Positions 11,107-23,429 of a stretch of DNA of 64,000 bases are shown in pieces; the first letter of the stretch is position 1; each line of letters begins with the position of its first letter. The position numbers were made by a program, and so were the translations under genes. The notes beneath the pieces were generated by a model that saw only the letters and a list, made by a program, of their open reading frames with translations, did not search any database and had not been told where the DNA came from. The stretch lies in the NCBI GenBank assembly GCA_027704905.1, contig JANIIK010000518.1, positions 1 through 64,000 of the forward strand, written 5' to 3'. Source of the stretch: Muraenolepis orangiensis. Taxonomy: Eukaryota; Chordata; Actinopteri; Gadiformes; Muraenolepididae.

Positions 11107-11300
11107 AAGAGAGAGGCTATATACTATATCGATATAGATATACTGTAGATATCTACATATTGAAAGAAAGATAGAAAGACAGATAGATGAATACAGTAAA
11201 TAGATAGATAGCTAGATATATATAGTTAATAGATAGATCTATCTATTAACTATATCTATCTAGCTATCTTTCTACCAGTTAATTATATCTATCTATCCAG
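11107..11300. repeat. AT-rich GATA block with palindrome (A)
   Basis: Tandem gata/tagatagata with an inverted repeat from about 11207 to 11278 centred on agatct (11236-11241). Such AT-rich palindromes can extrude cruciforms. It recurs in shorter form at 11770-11880. Confidence 0.85.
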
Positions 11301-11428
11301 ATATAGTAATTAATTAAACAATATATACTATACTATGTACTATACATATAGTATGTACCAATACTCAACACAATAAAAATAACATTAAAGTGACAGATTG
11401 ATGATATGTACATACTGTATGTTGAATT

Positions 11429-11797
11429 GTGCATTTAAAAAGCATTTCAAAGTGCCAGTGCTGCAGCAGAGCAGCTTCATGTGGTGACAGGAGAGCAGTT
11501 AGCCGGCCTCTGGTCAGACACCAAGGAGAAGCTAGAGATCACTGGAAGGGGAGGAAAGGACGGGGAAGGGAATCTTCACTTGACAACCGACAAGCAGGGA
11601 CCGCTCGGTTTACCCTGTCCCAGTTAGACAAGCACCTTATGGGATTTCCTCCTCAATGTCTGCAAGCACGCGCTGACCAAGCATCCAGGGCCTCTGGTGA
11701 AGGGCCGCTGATTAAAGACAACAAACCTCTCCACCGCGTTAAGGTGATGGTTCCCAGAGGCTATATACTATATCTATCGATAGATATATATACTTAA
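11429..11797 (+). other. Unrecognised open reading of 122 codons (A)
   Basis: Begins MHLKSISKCQCC, then a basic RKGRGRESSLDNRQ stretch, and ends in the GATA repeat. It is open in A and in B (23744-24115), but such recent copies would keep a chance frame open. No motif is recognised and no splice sites or promoter stand out. Probably not a gene. Confidence 0.15.
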
Positions 11798-11879
11798 TAG
11801 ATATATAGTTAATTGATAGATCTATCTAGCTATCGTTCTACCAGTTAACTATATATATCCAGATAGTTATATGATATGA

Positions 11880-12683
11880 GTTAGATAGTTATGCCAACGT
11901 ATTGTTTAAAAACTCATTCACTCATTAGAGGTGCAATGTGTACGATTGAACAAAACACTAGGGACTAGGATTATCAACAGAATGTGAAGACGAAACAAGA
12001 GTTGTGTCGTAATGTCAAAGTCGTCTATGTATTGTGTTCAGATATTTACTTTAGTCAGCCGCTAGCCCCGCTGGTGCTGGCCGTACCTGTCGTCCACTTG
12101 TACCTCAAGGGGCGCTGTTACTGCAGCGTGTCCTCAGAACTACACGATTGTAGGACGAGTCAAATCAAAGATGGCGGGTAGAACACATCCATCCTCATGG
12201 AAGTAATGCCATCGGTTTCAGAAGTTAAATAATAGAACTTGATAAACACCATTCAGTGTGTGCAGTTCTTAGTTCGTTTGGGCCAGTGTTAAATACCATC
12301 TACAACATGATAGTGGACGGCCCTCCACCTGGTCCAGAGAACCATGGCGCCCACAACACAATTCATCAAAACGAATGAATTACATTAACAATTAATCACA
12401 TTACAACGTTACCATGTAAACCAATTAATCAATGAATCACATTACGTTACCCTGTCAAGACAACCTCGCTACTTTGATCTCTACTTATCTTACGGAGTTT
12501 GTGGCTATGCTATAATGAAACTACACTTGATTGTCATTTGACAGAAGTAATACGCACATGTTTATTTCCTAATGTTTACATACTTGTTTTATCGTGTCGT
12601 GACCTTCAATAAAGTATATGTAGTTTACTCGGCGTAATGATGGGTTACGCTGTGGTGTTTCAGACAATGTACCGCTACCCGAT
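11880..12683. other. Unit-end non-coding segment (A)
   Basis: Moderately AT-rich sequence with gtcagccgctagccccgctg, a cttcaataaagtatatg stretch that carries a polyadenylation-like AATAAA, and no coding. Counterparts: 24230-24372 plus 26403-27056 (B, split by a hAT) and 39097-40706 (D). Confidence 0.45.
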
Positions 12684-12698
12684 GACCACTAGGGGGAG
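12683..12698 (+). promoter_or_regulatory. CTCF-like motif (A)
   Basis: gaccactagggggag resembles the vertebrate CTCF core (CCACYAGGGGGC), one base off at the end. It lies about 160 bp before the unit boundary. Confidence 0.35.
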
Positions 12699-12931
12699 AC
12701 AAAGCACGTCTGTTATATGTCGCGTGGCTTCCTGAAACACTAGTGCGGCTTTCTGCATACAAGTTTAAAATGGGTCAAAAGAATCGGATCATTTTCATTC
12801 ATAATGTTCGACTTTGAACCTAATCAGTTGTTTTTGTTTTAAATAGTATGAAATACTTTTAATGTTTTCCTCTAAGATTAAACTATCAGAAATATTTACA
12901 CTAAAATGACTAAAATGAGTGTGTTATTGCC

Positions 12932-13207
12932 TTAAATACTGTGTTGCATCATAATTGCACATTTCTTCATCTCGACGAGCTGCAGCTTTCTGAATGAGCT
13001 CCAGGGTTCTGATGGCAGATGTCGGGGCGCCAGCAAGGAGGGAGTTGCAGTAGTCCGGCCTGGAGATGACAAGAGCCTGGATGAGCACCTGGCAGCCTTT
13101 TTAGTAAGGAAAGGCCGAAGCCTCCTGATGTTGTAGAGGAGGAATCTGCAGGAGCGTGTCACCGATGCAATGTTTGCAGAGAACGACAGTTGGTCATCCA
13201 GGGTCAC
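12932..13207 (-). pseudogene. L2/CR1-type LINE reverse transcriptase fragment (B)
   Basis: Same fragment as at 71-340, but it keeps the full FLLYNIRRLRPFL motif that A and C have lost by a six-base deletion. It has the same downstream frameshift, so the element was already broken before the unit was duplicated. Confidence 0.75.
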
Positions 13208-13560
13208 ACCCAGATTCCTGTTGAGGACAAAGGAGAAGAACGCCGATGACTACCTATGGTTGAAAAAATTAATAAATATAATTTCAATAATTTTTATATA
13301 ATGTTAAAAATAGTGGCCTTTTTAAAATGTGTATGTATAAAAAAATGAATATAAAGATTTGGTCAAGCTTCTGTCACACAAGCAGCCTTGGGGCTGACAC
13401 GCCTACTCGTGCCAGACTCCATCACAAGATACAAGATTTTTTATTTACAACAAGTTCAATAGACTGCTTACTCCCCATCTCTCCCGCAGTATGAATTTAA
13501 ACAATACTATAAAAAATACTATACACAATAAAAATGAACATTAAAAGAACAATAAATTGA

Positions 13561-13772
13561 CTGATGGATGCACATTTGAAGAAGAAGAAGAAGAAGACAG
13601 CAGCAAGTTCAACTGGAACCGTGTCTGAAGGAATAAAGCAGGCATCTCTATAAAATACCCTCAAGGTGTTCTCCGAGAACAGAAAAGGATAAAGGAGCTT
13701 GGACCAGAACGACCCAAATTAAATATCCAGCAGCAGGCAAGAGACCAGGGATGAGTTTACACCCGGGGATTG
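13561..13772 (+). pseudogene. hAT transposase N-terminal fragment (B)
   Basis: Copy of the fragment at 682-905 with a GAA-repeat length change near 13578. It is cut at 13772 by the B-specific insertion. Confidence 0.45.
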
Positions 13773-14535
13773 AAGATGAACATCAGTTTCATGACTTTTT
13801 GCTGTTTATATATTTACTTTGGATTTTCTTGGTTTTAGGTTGCATATTTAGCAAGTGCCCTGAACTTATGTCCCCTTTACATTCCTTAGTAGTAAGGTTA
13901 TTTCTAGGGTACGTTTTTCCCCTGTATTCTCATGCTCAATTGCAGTAGAGAGGGTCAGCAGCTTCAAGTTCCTCGGCGTGCACATCTCCGAGGACCTCAC
14001 ATGGTCCACGCACACCACACACGTGGTGAAAAGGGCCCAACAACGCCTGTATTTCCTCAGGCGTCTGCATCATGAGAACATTCTATAACGGCACCATCGA
14101 GAGTGTTCTTACAGGGTGTATCACCGCCTGGTACGGGAACTGCACCGCACTAGAGTGCAGAGCGCTTCAAAGGGTGGTGCGGACGGCCCAGTATATCGTT
14201 GGAGGTGAGCACTTTTACCGTCAGGCAGGCGATACCGCAGTATCAAGTGCCGTACAAATAGGCTTAGAGATAGCTTCCACAGTCAGGCCATCAGGCTGCT
14301 GAACAAGGGTGTATAACAATGTATATTTTATTACATTGATTTATATATACATATTGCTCTTTTCTGTGCCGATATTTTGCATTTTATAAATTGCATTTTA
14401 ATTTTTTAACTTTATTCTATTTTATCTTATTTTTATAACTGCTGTCTGTCGTCGGGTATTGCACATAAGATTTTCACATCACTGCTTTATACTTGTGTAA
14501 ACTGTGGAGTGACTATAAACTTGACTTGAAATCCT
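13773..14535 (+). mobile_element. CR1/L2-superfamily (Rex1-like) LINE 3' part, B only
   Basis: From about 13950 the plus strand reads VSSFKFLGVHISEDLTWST, then KRAQQRLYFLRRL, a frameshift, ESVLTGCITAWYGNCTALE and AIRLLNK near 14300: the post-catalytic RT region of CR1/L2-superfamily LINEs. An AT-rich 3' UTR follows, ending gactataaacttgacttgaa. About 180 bp at the start (13773-13945) is unrecognised. The element is broken and 5'-truncated, and is inserted only in copy B. Confidence 0.75.
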
Positions 14536-14851
14536 GATTCCCCCCCGGGGGAGCATGTCCCTGGACCACCAAATTATGTTCATCAGACATTTGCCAGTTA
14601 ATTTGTCATCCACATTCTCAAATGTGCACACACATACATGCACACACACACCTCTGTGGATCTTTTTATAGACACAGGTCTGTGATCCTCATCTGTTTCA
14701 TCTCTGAAATGTGTGTCTCCCCTCTGCATCTGCAGTGGAACACACAGCTCAGAGTACTGCAGTGTAGCATCGCTAGAGCTAGACACCTGCTATCCACGCC
14801 TGGACTTGATCACAGGTGCATACCTCATCACCAGGTCTGATCCGTCTTTGT
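14536..14851 (+). other. Unrecognised B-only segment with possible exon
   Basis: A polypyrimidine tract ending ctctgcatctgcag (about 14733) precedes about 80 bp with an open frame (SGTHSSEYCSVASLELDTC) that ends at a possible donor cacag|gtgcat (about 14816). Splice-like signals flank it, but no family is recognised and chance is possible. Confidence 0.2.
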
Positions 14852-14869
14852 CTGCAGTAGATGCTAGGT

Positions 14870-14972
14870 CATGTGCATCTGCATCTGCTTCTGCATCTGC
14901 TTCAACTAATGTACACCTTGTAAGTCGCTTTGGATAAAAGCGTCTGCCAAATGCCCTAAATGTAAATGTAAA
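14870..14972 (+). mobile_element. L2-type LINE 3' tail, B only
   Basis: Short L2 3' end (gtaagtcgctttggataaaa, then TGTAAA tail) preceded by a gcatctgcatctgcttctgc repeat. It sits at the point where A reads gctaggtcattggcttg. Confidence 0.8.
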
Positions 14973-15736
14973 TGTAATGTGGGCTGACTGACTGTCTCTC
15001 TGGCCCAGTGGCAGCCTTACTCTGTATCTGTCCGTCTCTGGCTGAGAGTTTGGCTGGCAGCCCGGTTGATTCTGGACTGTAGAAATATTGTGGATTGACA
15101 GACAATGAATGAATGAATTTTTTTATTTCGATCAGCAATCGTGTACAAAACAACAATATATACAAAGTCGAAACAGAGACTTGGCTGACCAAAAGGAATG
15201 CCTAACCGGTTATATCCTAATTAATTGATCCAAAGAGCCTTACAAATAAAACAAAATGAAATTTGACACTATATTCCATCCAACCTATTCCTCTATATAT
15301 ATCTATATCTCTATATAATATATCTATATACATTTTTTTTAAGGCAGATGCTATTAGCACCCGGGTGTAAATAGCCAACAATGCTATTTACACCAGAGGA
15401 GTCAGAGCCAATGTGTCTATTTCCACCCATAGCATGGCAGGGACAACCCAGGTGTCCATAGTCAACAACGCTACTAGCACCCGGGCTACACATTTATAGA
15501 AAATGTATTTTTGATGATAACTTTATTCCCTTGTGCTGCTGCATCGAATTGTAATTCCCCTATGGTGGATCGATAAAGGCAAACCTCATCTTAAGCACTG
15601 TAGCTATTTACACCCGGGGGTTGGACTGCATGCATGTTCTTGCTCTTTCTACGATTGATTGGTGAGGTAACCTGGACATCACAGACAAAACACACCTGTG
15701 CTATATTGTGAACGTGGCTGAAAGGTACTACATGTC

Positions 15737-15815
15737 TAAATATCTGAACACGGAGGTCCCATATCCAACAACCGTCGCCGACCTAAATGATGTAAAGTGT
15801 CTGGATCATCATTGA
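15737..15815 (+). pseudogene. LINE 3' remnant after internal deletion (B)
   Basis: B keeps only the KYLNTEVPYPTTVADLNDV end of the LINE reading frame, directly joined to sequence that lies 5' of the LINE (15736/15737). So B once carried the LINE and lost 2066 bp, rather than representing an empty site. Confidence 0.75.
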
Positions 15816-15852
15816 GGAAGATGACAAGGCTTTTCAGGATGCACTCCCTCCT

Positions 15853-16076
15853 GGTAATGGATGCTTTTATATAGCGCTTTTATCCAAAGCGCTTTACAAG
15901 TCATGCCTCAAATTCACCCATTCATACACACATTCAACCACCAACGGCGGAGTCAGCAATGCAAGGAGACGGCCAGCAGGTCAGGACCGGTTAGGGTTAG
16001 GGGGTCTTGCTCAGCGACACAGACAGGTTTTGCTGGGAGGAGCAAAACCTTCCGGTTGTGAGGCGACCTCTGACCT
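15853..16076. repeat. Interspersed repeat, SINE/MITE-like (B)
   Basis: Copy of the repeat at 3885-4110 with a few substitutions. Absent from C, where the region is deleted. Confidence 0.5.
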
Positions 16077-16154
16077 CCTGAGCTCTACTGCCGCCGGGGT
16101 TGATGTGGTCACACAGGGGCAAGCAGGGGTAAAGAAAATCAAGACAGAATGTAG

Positions 16155-17364
16155 CTAAATGTGGGAGGGACAGTGGCACAGGGATGAGAGCAGGTTGTCT
16201 GAAGACCAGAGGGTCATATCTGTCAGAAACAACCACCCCAATACAGTGAAAAGGATGTTATATGCATTTCTACTAACCAAATCTTGGATCGCCAGGACAT
16301 CCTTGATCCTTTGTCCCTTCACTCCTCCTTTGCTCTTGAAGATCTGCATCAGCTTGTCTGAGAAGTGGTCCAGCTGCGACATGAACTTTGATTGCAGTGG
16401 CTTGGTGGTGATCCGCAAGAATTCTGCATTCAGCTGAAAAATATAATTGGGGATGCATGTCTTGATCAATGTGTTAAGGCCATGAAGAGAGGTATTTTTT
16501 GGAGATCAATAAACAAATACAGTGTAACAACACCCTTGAATAATTCATGCACAATAATCAGGATAGCCAGCGCTACCATGAAAATGTGAAAGGTGCTCTG
16601 TTAAAATACACTTTTTAGACACCACAGCAAAGAGTTGCATTCTCCTGAGCACCTGACTTGACATCCAGTCTGAAATTCTGATTTATCTCCAGTACAAAAC
16701 CTGCATATTGACCAACCAGAAAAACTCAACAAACCCTCCTATCCCATGGGCACAAATGACCCAAAACCCAATAGACACCACAGAGTTTGTGCTTAGACTA
16801 TAGACTCCACTCTGGTCCCAGAGTTTCGAGATGTTCAAGGACACCTTTATGAGACAGCAAATGCTGCAAAGATTGTAATATAGGGACGTATTTAAATGTC
16901 CTATTGCTCTGGGCATCTAGTATGTACTCAACCGGCTCTAAAACAGCAATATGAGAGGTATAGTCCCGTGTACGTTTATATACAGTAGCAAGATGGCCAT
17001 CCTCCAATCTTCCAATGAATTTTGGTTGCGTTTCCTATTTTTGTGCGTGTTGAATGAACTGTAAACGTTAGTTTGAAATGTGCATCCTAGAAACATACAT
17101 GGAACCGTTTAATCATGCCTGAGATGTCGATTAATGTGTTTAAAATAATCTCTTTCTGTTGCCAAGTCTCTGCATGAGCACACACTGGAATGTAAATACT
17201 TCTACTGGCTTTGGAGTTTGCCGTTTACCAAGATTTTTGTATGTGTGATTTAGTAGAAGATGCCCATGAGTCTGCCTAAAATATTGTAAACACAAATAAC
17301 TGCTATCTAGTTCAAAACTACATTCCTTGCACTGCCACAATCCTGACAAGGAGAACACAGACAA
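16155..17364 (-). pseudogene. Fish multicopy C2H2-like zinc-finger gene, broken (B)
   Basis: Copy of the pseudogene at 4189-5790, with about 385 bp of the main coding block missing at 17006: the reading jumps from MEDGHLATVYKRTRDY back into the zinc-finger region. The first block also has its own small deletions (GLWQCKEC instead of GLWLWQCKEC). Confidence 0.6.
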
Positions 17365-17369
17365 TTAGC

Positions 17370-17858
17370 ACATATCACACTGAATAAATGACAATGATAC
17401 AGATCAGCTTATGCCAGCATTTAGCAAGTAGCCTTTTACTTACTATAGGTTGCTACAAATAGCATGGTAATGCTGAACAAACTGTAAAAGATGAGATGAA
17501 TACATTAGGTGTGAATACTAGTACTAAACACTCAAAAGGTCACCAAAAAGGTCAAAATTGCATTAGAGCACTCGCCAATGAAAACATATAAAATGTTAAA
17601 GATCCCCTCCAGACATGTTTTAACATGTATATAAACTGCTCTACTTTAAATAATTTGTATCAGATTTGTTATTTGAACTAAACAAAAACAAACTTTTGCA
17701 AGTTGAATATTGGACCAGGATTGGCTTCTAAACAATGTGTGATGTCACAAATCATGCTTGTAGGCCCACCCCTGAAGACAGGATTTTCATTGGGCACACT
17801 TTCTACTTTCAGCAGATGAATGAGAAAACATTGTCTAGTGTCAACCTCTGCATCACTC
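17370..17858. repeat. Common teleost interspersed sequence upstream of the pseudogene (B)
   Basis: Copy of the sequence at 5800-6284 in the same position relative to the pseudogene and the 27-bp minisatellite. C lacks it. Confidence 0.45.
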
Positions 17859-18232
17859 TGTACAGTGGGAGCACACACACATCACTCTGCACAGTGGGAG
17901 CACACACATCACTCTGCACTGTGGGAGCACACACATCACTCTGCACAGTGGGAGCACACACATCACTCTGTACAGTGGGAGCACACACATCACTCTGCAC
18001 AGTGGGAGCACACACATCACTCTGTACAGTGGGAGCACACACATCACTCTGTACAGTGGGAGCACACACATCACTCTGTACAGTGGGAGCACACACATCA
18101 CTCTGTACAGTGGGAGCACACACACACACACATCACTCTGCACAGTGGGAGCACACACATCACTCTGTACAGTGGGAGCACACACACACACACATCACTC
18201 TGCACAGTGGGAGCACACACATCACTCTGTAC
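17859..18232. repeat. 27-bp minisatellite, left array (B)
   Basis: About 14 units of the same 27-bp repeat. Variant order and number differ from A (more ctgcac units, one ctgcactg unit, two units with long CA runs), so the array has changed length since duplication. Confidence 0.95.
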
Positions 18233-18487
18233 ATTAATAGCTTGTTGTATATGTTAGCAAGTGTATATCCTTAATGTTGATAACACGCTCTTATCACAGC
18301 TACTTAAGCAGGTGACCTAGCAGTACGAAATTGTGTTATTCATCTTGTTAATATGAATACTTGTGAACTGCTGTATTTTGACGTTTGCGTACCTCAGTGT
18401 TATGCTATTGTCTGCTTCAACTAATGTACACCTTGTAAGTCGCTTTGGATAAAAGCGTCTGCCAAATGCCCTAAATGTAAATGTAAA
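18233..18487 (+). mobile_element. L2-type LINE 3' end inserted in minisatellite (B)
   Basis: Same insertion as at 6613-6849. It keeps acctcagtgttatgctattg, which A has lost, and ends in the same TGTAAA tail. Confidence 0.85.
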
Positions 18488-18685
18488 TGTACAGTGGGAG
18501 CACACACACATCACTCTGTACAGTGGGAGCACACACACATCACTCTGCACAGTGGGAGCACACACATCACTCTGCACAGTGGGAGCACACACACACATCA
18601 CTCTGCACAGTGGGAGCACACACACACATCACTCTGTACAGTGGGAGCACACACACATCACTCTGCACAGTGGGAGCACACACCT
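18488..18685. repeat. 27-bp minisatellite, right array (B)
   Basis: Right part of the split array in B, about seven units. Confidence 0.95.
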
Positions 18686-18832
18686 TGAACTGTAGGAACA
18701 ACAATAAAACCCTTATGTTTGAGTGGAGGGGAACTTTAACATTTAGAATGGACTAGCAATCATTGAACAGCATCACTCAAGCTTCATACAACGGAGATCA
18801 AATCATGAAAGCATGTGAAATACATTTCACTG

Positions 18833-18914
18833 CGCTATTTTAATAAAATATCAAACACACATGAACAATACACCTCCATTGTTCCTGTGGGTTTGATATT
18901 TTATTGAAATAGCG
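18833..18914. repeat. Inverted repeat / hairpin (B)
   Basis: Copy of the hairpin at 7188-7269 with one extra mismatch (caaacacacatg instead of caaacccacatg). Confidence 0.85.
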
Positions 18915-19034
18915 GCTGAACGAACTTCCCAAAGAGCTGAGCCGCGGCTCCTAGGGGCTCCAAACCCGACTGCATTGAGTCTCTAACCCAGAATCTCTCC
19001 GATCACAATCAGACACACCTTCAGTCACATCATC

Positions 19035-19440
19035 CCAAGCTCATTCACATCACAATAAGTATCTCCTTCGTCCATTGACACGGCGGTTTTGCGGGCTGCC
19101 ATTGTCTCGCCGGGTCTATCTTGCTAGATAGCGACTATGTTAGCTTCCTAGCTAACCAGCTAGCCTGCGAACTAGAACTTTACTGAAAACGGGAGCAAAA
19201 TTCGCCTCCCTGAAGGTTATCTGGCTGTTGTGTCACATGTCGGACAATATAACGGAATGCACGGAACATTCTAAACGACTACCAAAAACGAATACTTACC
19301 AAGGGATGGACTTCTACGTGCAGTTCAAAGTCACCAAACTTGCACTTGCAGCCGGAAGGAGAACACGACTGAGAGGCCTAGTCTCGCGCATGCGCAAAGG
19401 GCGGTCAACCTATTGAACTCATTGATTTTACGTTGAACTC
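19035..19440 (-). promoter_or_regulatory. Promoter-like CpG block (B)
   Basis: Copy of the block at 7380-7800. The NRF1-type site lies at 19386-19395. Plus-strand reading here stays open for 62 codons, as it does in inverted copy E, but A has a frame break; I treat that reading as a shadow of regulatory sequence. Confidence 0.4.
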
Positions 19441-19798
19441 ATTTAAATAAATCTCAAAGGTGAAACATGAATACATTTTATGTTACACCAATAAAATATA
19501 CATACGTTTATTTTTTAAAGAGATATATTTAAATAGAGATAACAATATTAAAATGTGTCACATCTAAGAAGTTCATACGTGAACATGAACACATGAACAA
19601 TAACGGCGACTCATAATAAAAACACATTTCTCAGGAAACAAAAAACAAAAAGCTTTGGAAACAGAAACAGAAAATGGATATAAATAAATAAAATACATTC
19701 TAACGGAAACATTAAATAAAACTTTAAGTAGACCATGTCAAGTAGAGTCTTTCCGAAGGTGACAGTCTTAGAATGATATGAAGACAGTTAAGACGAGA

Positions 19799-19832
<34 letters not shown>

Positions 19833-20746
19833 CCCGGCGTCATGGGCGGGCCCCATGGGGCCAGGCCCGCCCATCCAGGATTTGGGCCCGCCCATGAGAA
19901 ATCAGGGATTAAAAAAAATTATTATATAAAAATATATTTATATATATTTTTTTTATTATTATGTTTATTGTTTTTATTTGTAGGGCTTTATCATACCATT
20001 CATTTTTGTACTAAACTATGTTGAAACATTAGTATAATATCATTTTTTTATTTTGCTATGAATCTCGCGATACTGGTTTTTCGCGGGGTTGAGTCGTGTG
20101 TGTTGTTTTTAAGTGAGACGCGTCACAGCAACCTGTCAGTTGATATTTATCGGCAACAATGGATATTAGGAAGTGGTTCACCAACAATAAGAGCTCACAC
20201 AAGGAATGTGTCAAGAGACACACTCTGCTTTAAAGTAGCACGTGCAAACTGATGCTTAACATGTAATTTCCTCCTAATGCTCATGCTTAAAACACATTTG
20301 CATATTGTATTTGTATATTTTCTGGCAGTATTCAGTTTTTTTGCTGCATCACTAAAGCCGTCTGATATTCTATTACATCTTTAACTGTTAACAGCCTTGA
20401 CTCAACACATGGTTTGTTCTTAGGTAGTACATTATGCAACATTCTCACTGCTTTGTTCTGTAATGTAATTAAAGGTTTTAAATGACTCATAGTGCATATG
20501 AGTCAGCTGCTGCTTCTGCTTGTTTGATGCGTAGCGTCGCTGTCCATCCATGCTTAAATTGCGTTGTTTTTGTGCCTCCATCCTGAGCAGCAATGAAACC
20601 TTTAGAGCATTGTAGATGTTATAGAGCGAGCGATTTAACATTTGAGCACAGAAAAATATATTTTGCAAAAATTGTATTTTGAAGAGTAATTGACTCTCAA
20701 GCCCTCAAACTCTCGCTCCAGTCCGCTCTCTCCCCCTCTCTCCCTC

Positions 20747-20855
20747 GACACCTCTCCACCCTGTGGCTCCACACCTCTCCACCCTGTGCTCCACACCTCT
20801 CCACCCTGTGGCTCCACACCTCTCCACCCTGTGGCTCCACACCTCTCCACCCTGT
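20747..20855. repeat. Short minisatellite ctccacacctctccaccctg (B)
   Basis: Five units of the repeat that has three units in A at 9150-9215. Confidence 0.85.
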
Positions 20856-21027
20856 GCTCTCTCTAGTTGGCACAGCGTTACAGATGGTTGTTATGTGGCT
20901 CATGTGTGGAGAGAGAGCGTGTGCAGCAGCAGATGAAACATTTCCTATGGCTCAAAATGTTTCATTGCGTGTATTAAAATAACGCCTAAATCTTTCAGCA
21001 ACTATATGCACATATGTTACGTTAAAA

Positions 21028-21140
21028 TGGGGTGGGGCCTGGGGGTCGAGGGGTGGGGCCTGGGGGTGGGGCCTGGGGGTCGGGGGGTGGGGGTGGGGCC
21101 TGGGGGTGGGGGTGGGGCCTGGGGGTCGGGGGGTGGGCTC
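21028..21140. repeat. G-rich repeat, G-quadruplex-prone (B)
   Basis: Copy of the block at 9384-9478 with at least one extra ggggtggggcctggg unit. Confidence 0.85.
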
Positions 21141-21192
21141 GCCCTGGTAAATCAAATGCCCGCCCAGAGATGGATGTCTGCCGCCGGGTCTG

Positions 21193-21340
21193 CACTGGGG
21201 TAACGGATAGTCATAGTATATATACCCCAGGTGAGGTGATTAGCATTTACAATGTGTGATAGTGAACAGGTGTGTGTGTGTGTGCGCCGCCAGCGCACGT
21301 GGCTTGGCCACGCCCCCTGCCAACCACCGTAACCGTGACA
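21193..21340 (-). mobile_element. LTR-like fragment with intact TGTCACGG end (B)
   Basis: Minus-strand start tgtcacggttacgg (ending at 21340), then gggggcgtggccaagccac, then a TATA-like box. This order (TG start, GC-rich box, TATA about 120 bp in) suits a vertebrate Ty3/gypsy LTR. It is cut on its other side by the hAT element ending at 21192. Confidence 0.5.
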
Positions 21341-21990
21341 GTTTATCTGTCACATGTATGTAAGGTATAGTGTGCCATGCACAGTGACATGTTATAGCCA
21401 GCTCTGAAGATGTGCTAAAAAGTGTCAACAGTATTACAGTATAAATATTAATACAAAGTGTAGTGAACTAATACTTTAACTGCAGGTCTCACAAACTGTA
21501 TTTCAGTATAGTGACCTGGGTACACATCATAGAATCATGATTATATTTGATGTACATGTATATGATGTATAATGTGTATCTCAGACTCGGATGTCTGTTG
21601 TACTTACTGTTACCATGTTTATGCTCTTTTTAAGCTGAGCTTCCTAATATAAAACTTTACATTTGTACCAAAGATAGTCATGCACCCAAACACAACAGTC
21701 TTGGTGATTTTATGTTGTGCATATTTCAAGTATTTTTATTGTGTATAAATGAATGGCTTTAAACGTGTTGTGAATGTGAGTGGTATTTTGGTGAATCCTA
21801 AGCGTTTTAAATACTTAAATACTACTTGACTGACAGCATGTAGCTACCATCCACATGCAGACGATCACTCCCATCCAGACGGGTACAGACTGTCTGCAGT
21901 TGGACTTCATTACTAACATTACGTTAGTGTTTTTGTTGGTTTGAAGGTTTGAGCGGGCAGCGGCGGTACCTGGTCCTCACATGGAGACGT
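21341..21990. other. 650 bp present in B, absent in A; no gene seen
   Basis: AT-rich sequence with no recognisable coding or terminal repeats. A joins the two flanks directly at 9663/9664 through a shared ccg, so A most likely lost this stretch by a microhomology deletion. Confidence 0.6.
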
Positions 21991-22072
21991 CCGATGGCCA
22001 GAAGACCTGTAGCTCTCCCCCTCAGCAGGACTCCAGCTGGGAGGAGGCAGCACCGTGTGGGGCCATCTCCAT

Positions 22073-22195
22073 CACTAAGGACCGCCACCCATCTCCATCA
22101 CTACGGACCGCCACCCATATCCATCACTAAGGACCGCCACCCATCCCTATCACTACGGACCGCCACCCATCTCCATCACTACGGACCGCCACCAC
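22073..22195. repeat. 26-bp minisatellite (B)
   Basis: Same array as at 9745-9870, unchanged in unit order. Confidence 0.9.
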
Positions 22196-22311
22196 CCCGG
22201 GCTCCATCTCTCCCCCCCCCCCCCTACCGTCCAGTCACAGGTTCCGCAGCAGGTTGAAGGATAGTTGTTATCCCCAGGCAGTGACCTATGACCTGCTAGG
22301 AGTGCTCTACT

Positions 22312-22563
22312 ATCATAACATGTCATTAACATTACTCTATCCTAACATGTCATTAACATTACTCTATCATAACATGTCATTAACATTACTCTATCATAAC
22401 ATGTCATTAACATTACTCTATCATAACATGTCATTAACATTACTCTATCCTAACATGTCATTAACATTACTCTATCCTAACATGTCATTAACATTACTCT
22501 ATCCTAACATGTCATTAACATTACTCTATCATAACATGTCATTAACATTACTCTATCATAACA
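22312..22563. repeat. 27-bp minisatellite of catgtcattaacattactc (B)
   Basis: Ten units with the same variant order as in A at 9985-10236. Confidence 0.95.
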
Positions 22564-23429
22564 TGGTCTGTGGGCTAAGGCCCGTGAGGAGCTGCTGGTT
22601 GACTCGTGTTTCCTGTCTTTTTCAGCATTTATTTGAACGAATAACAAAAACAAACGAACAAATTCCTTCCAAAATATAATCCTGAATTATATCCACGCAA
22701 TGTTAACACGTAAAAAAAAACGTTAAAAATGCACACTTCTCCACTTGTTAAGCCCACTTTATCCACGAGAAACGAGTCCAAAACGGAGCTTCAAACCAGT
22801 GAGTGTTCTCCGCTCTTAAAGGAACACGCACCCAATTTGTCACAACACGAACCTAACCACAATTATACAATATATACATAAACATGAATACCAAATAAAA
22901 CATTTACGAAAAATAGCATAATATTAATTATTATAAACACCTACGCAATTATAAGCTATTTGACTCCTACATTGTCGTTAACATTATACTGTCATTCTTT
23001 GGTGGACTTTCTGGACTCAGTTACTGCACGGTTCTGCACTGTATTCATGATGCTGCTGCACTACTGGCACAATTCAACATTCGTATATATCATCCATCTA
23101 CTTTATTGTTGATTTTTATTGCATTTAGTATTTATTTGTATTGTTCTAGAATGTCATACTGTCATGGATGTCATGGAGGGAATTGTAAGCACGCATTCCA
23201 TTGTACTTGCAAATGACAAATCAAAATCTTGTCTCTTGACTCTTGCATCCACTCTCAGATGAGAGGTACTGCGTTCCCCAATATCCACAGCCTTTCTTTC
23301 GTTGACCCCTGAATGAAATAACTAAATGAGCGAGCTGACAGATCAGCACCACGGCTAGCTCCGCTCCCTGGGGATCAGGGCCCAGCTGCGGTTGGAATTC
23401 ATTGCTAACATGATTGTTTTAATCTTAAG

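Larger units (their letters stand above)
1..12861. repeat. Segmental duplication unit, copy A
   Basis: First copy of a 13-14 kb unit. The sequence at position 1 (atgttttcctctaagatt) returns at 12862 and again at 27235, each time followed by the same order of elements for thousands of bases. The copies differ mainly by whole insertions and deletions, with scattered single-base changes, which points to recent duplication. Relative to B, A lacks about 660 bp at 9663/9664 and 22 bp inside an L2 tail near 6770, but it keeps a LINE of which about 2.07 kb is deleted in B. The left edge of the unit lies at or beyond the window start. Confidence 0.95.
19829..21192 (+). mobile_element. Non-autonomous hAT element (B)
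   Basis: Copy of the element at 8243-9528, longer because its internal ctctccaccctgtg minisatellite and G-rich block have more units. The MDIRKWF start is at 20159. Confidence 0.65.

Noticed and set aside
13751..13948. Hydrophobic 65-codon frame
   Set aside because: T-rich sequence at the start of a B-only insertion. No signal context or conservation; hydrophobicity follows from composition.
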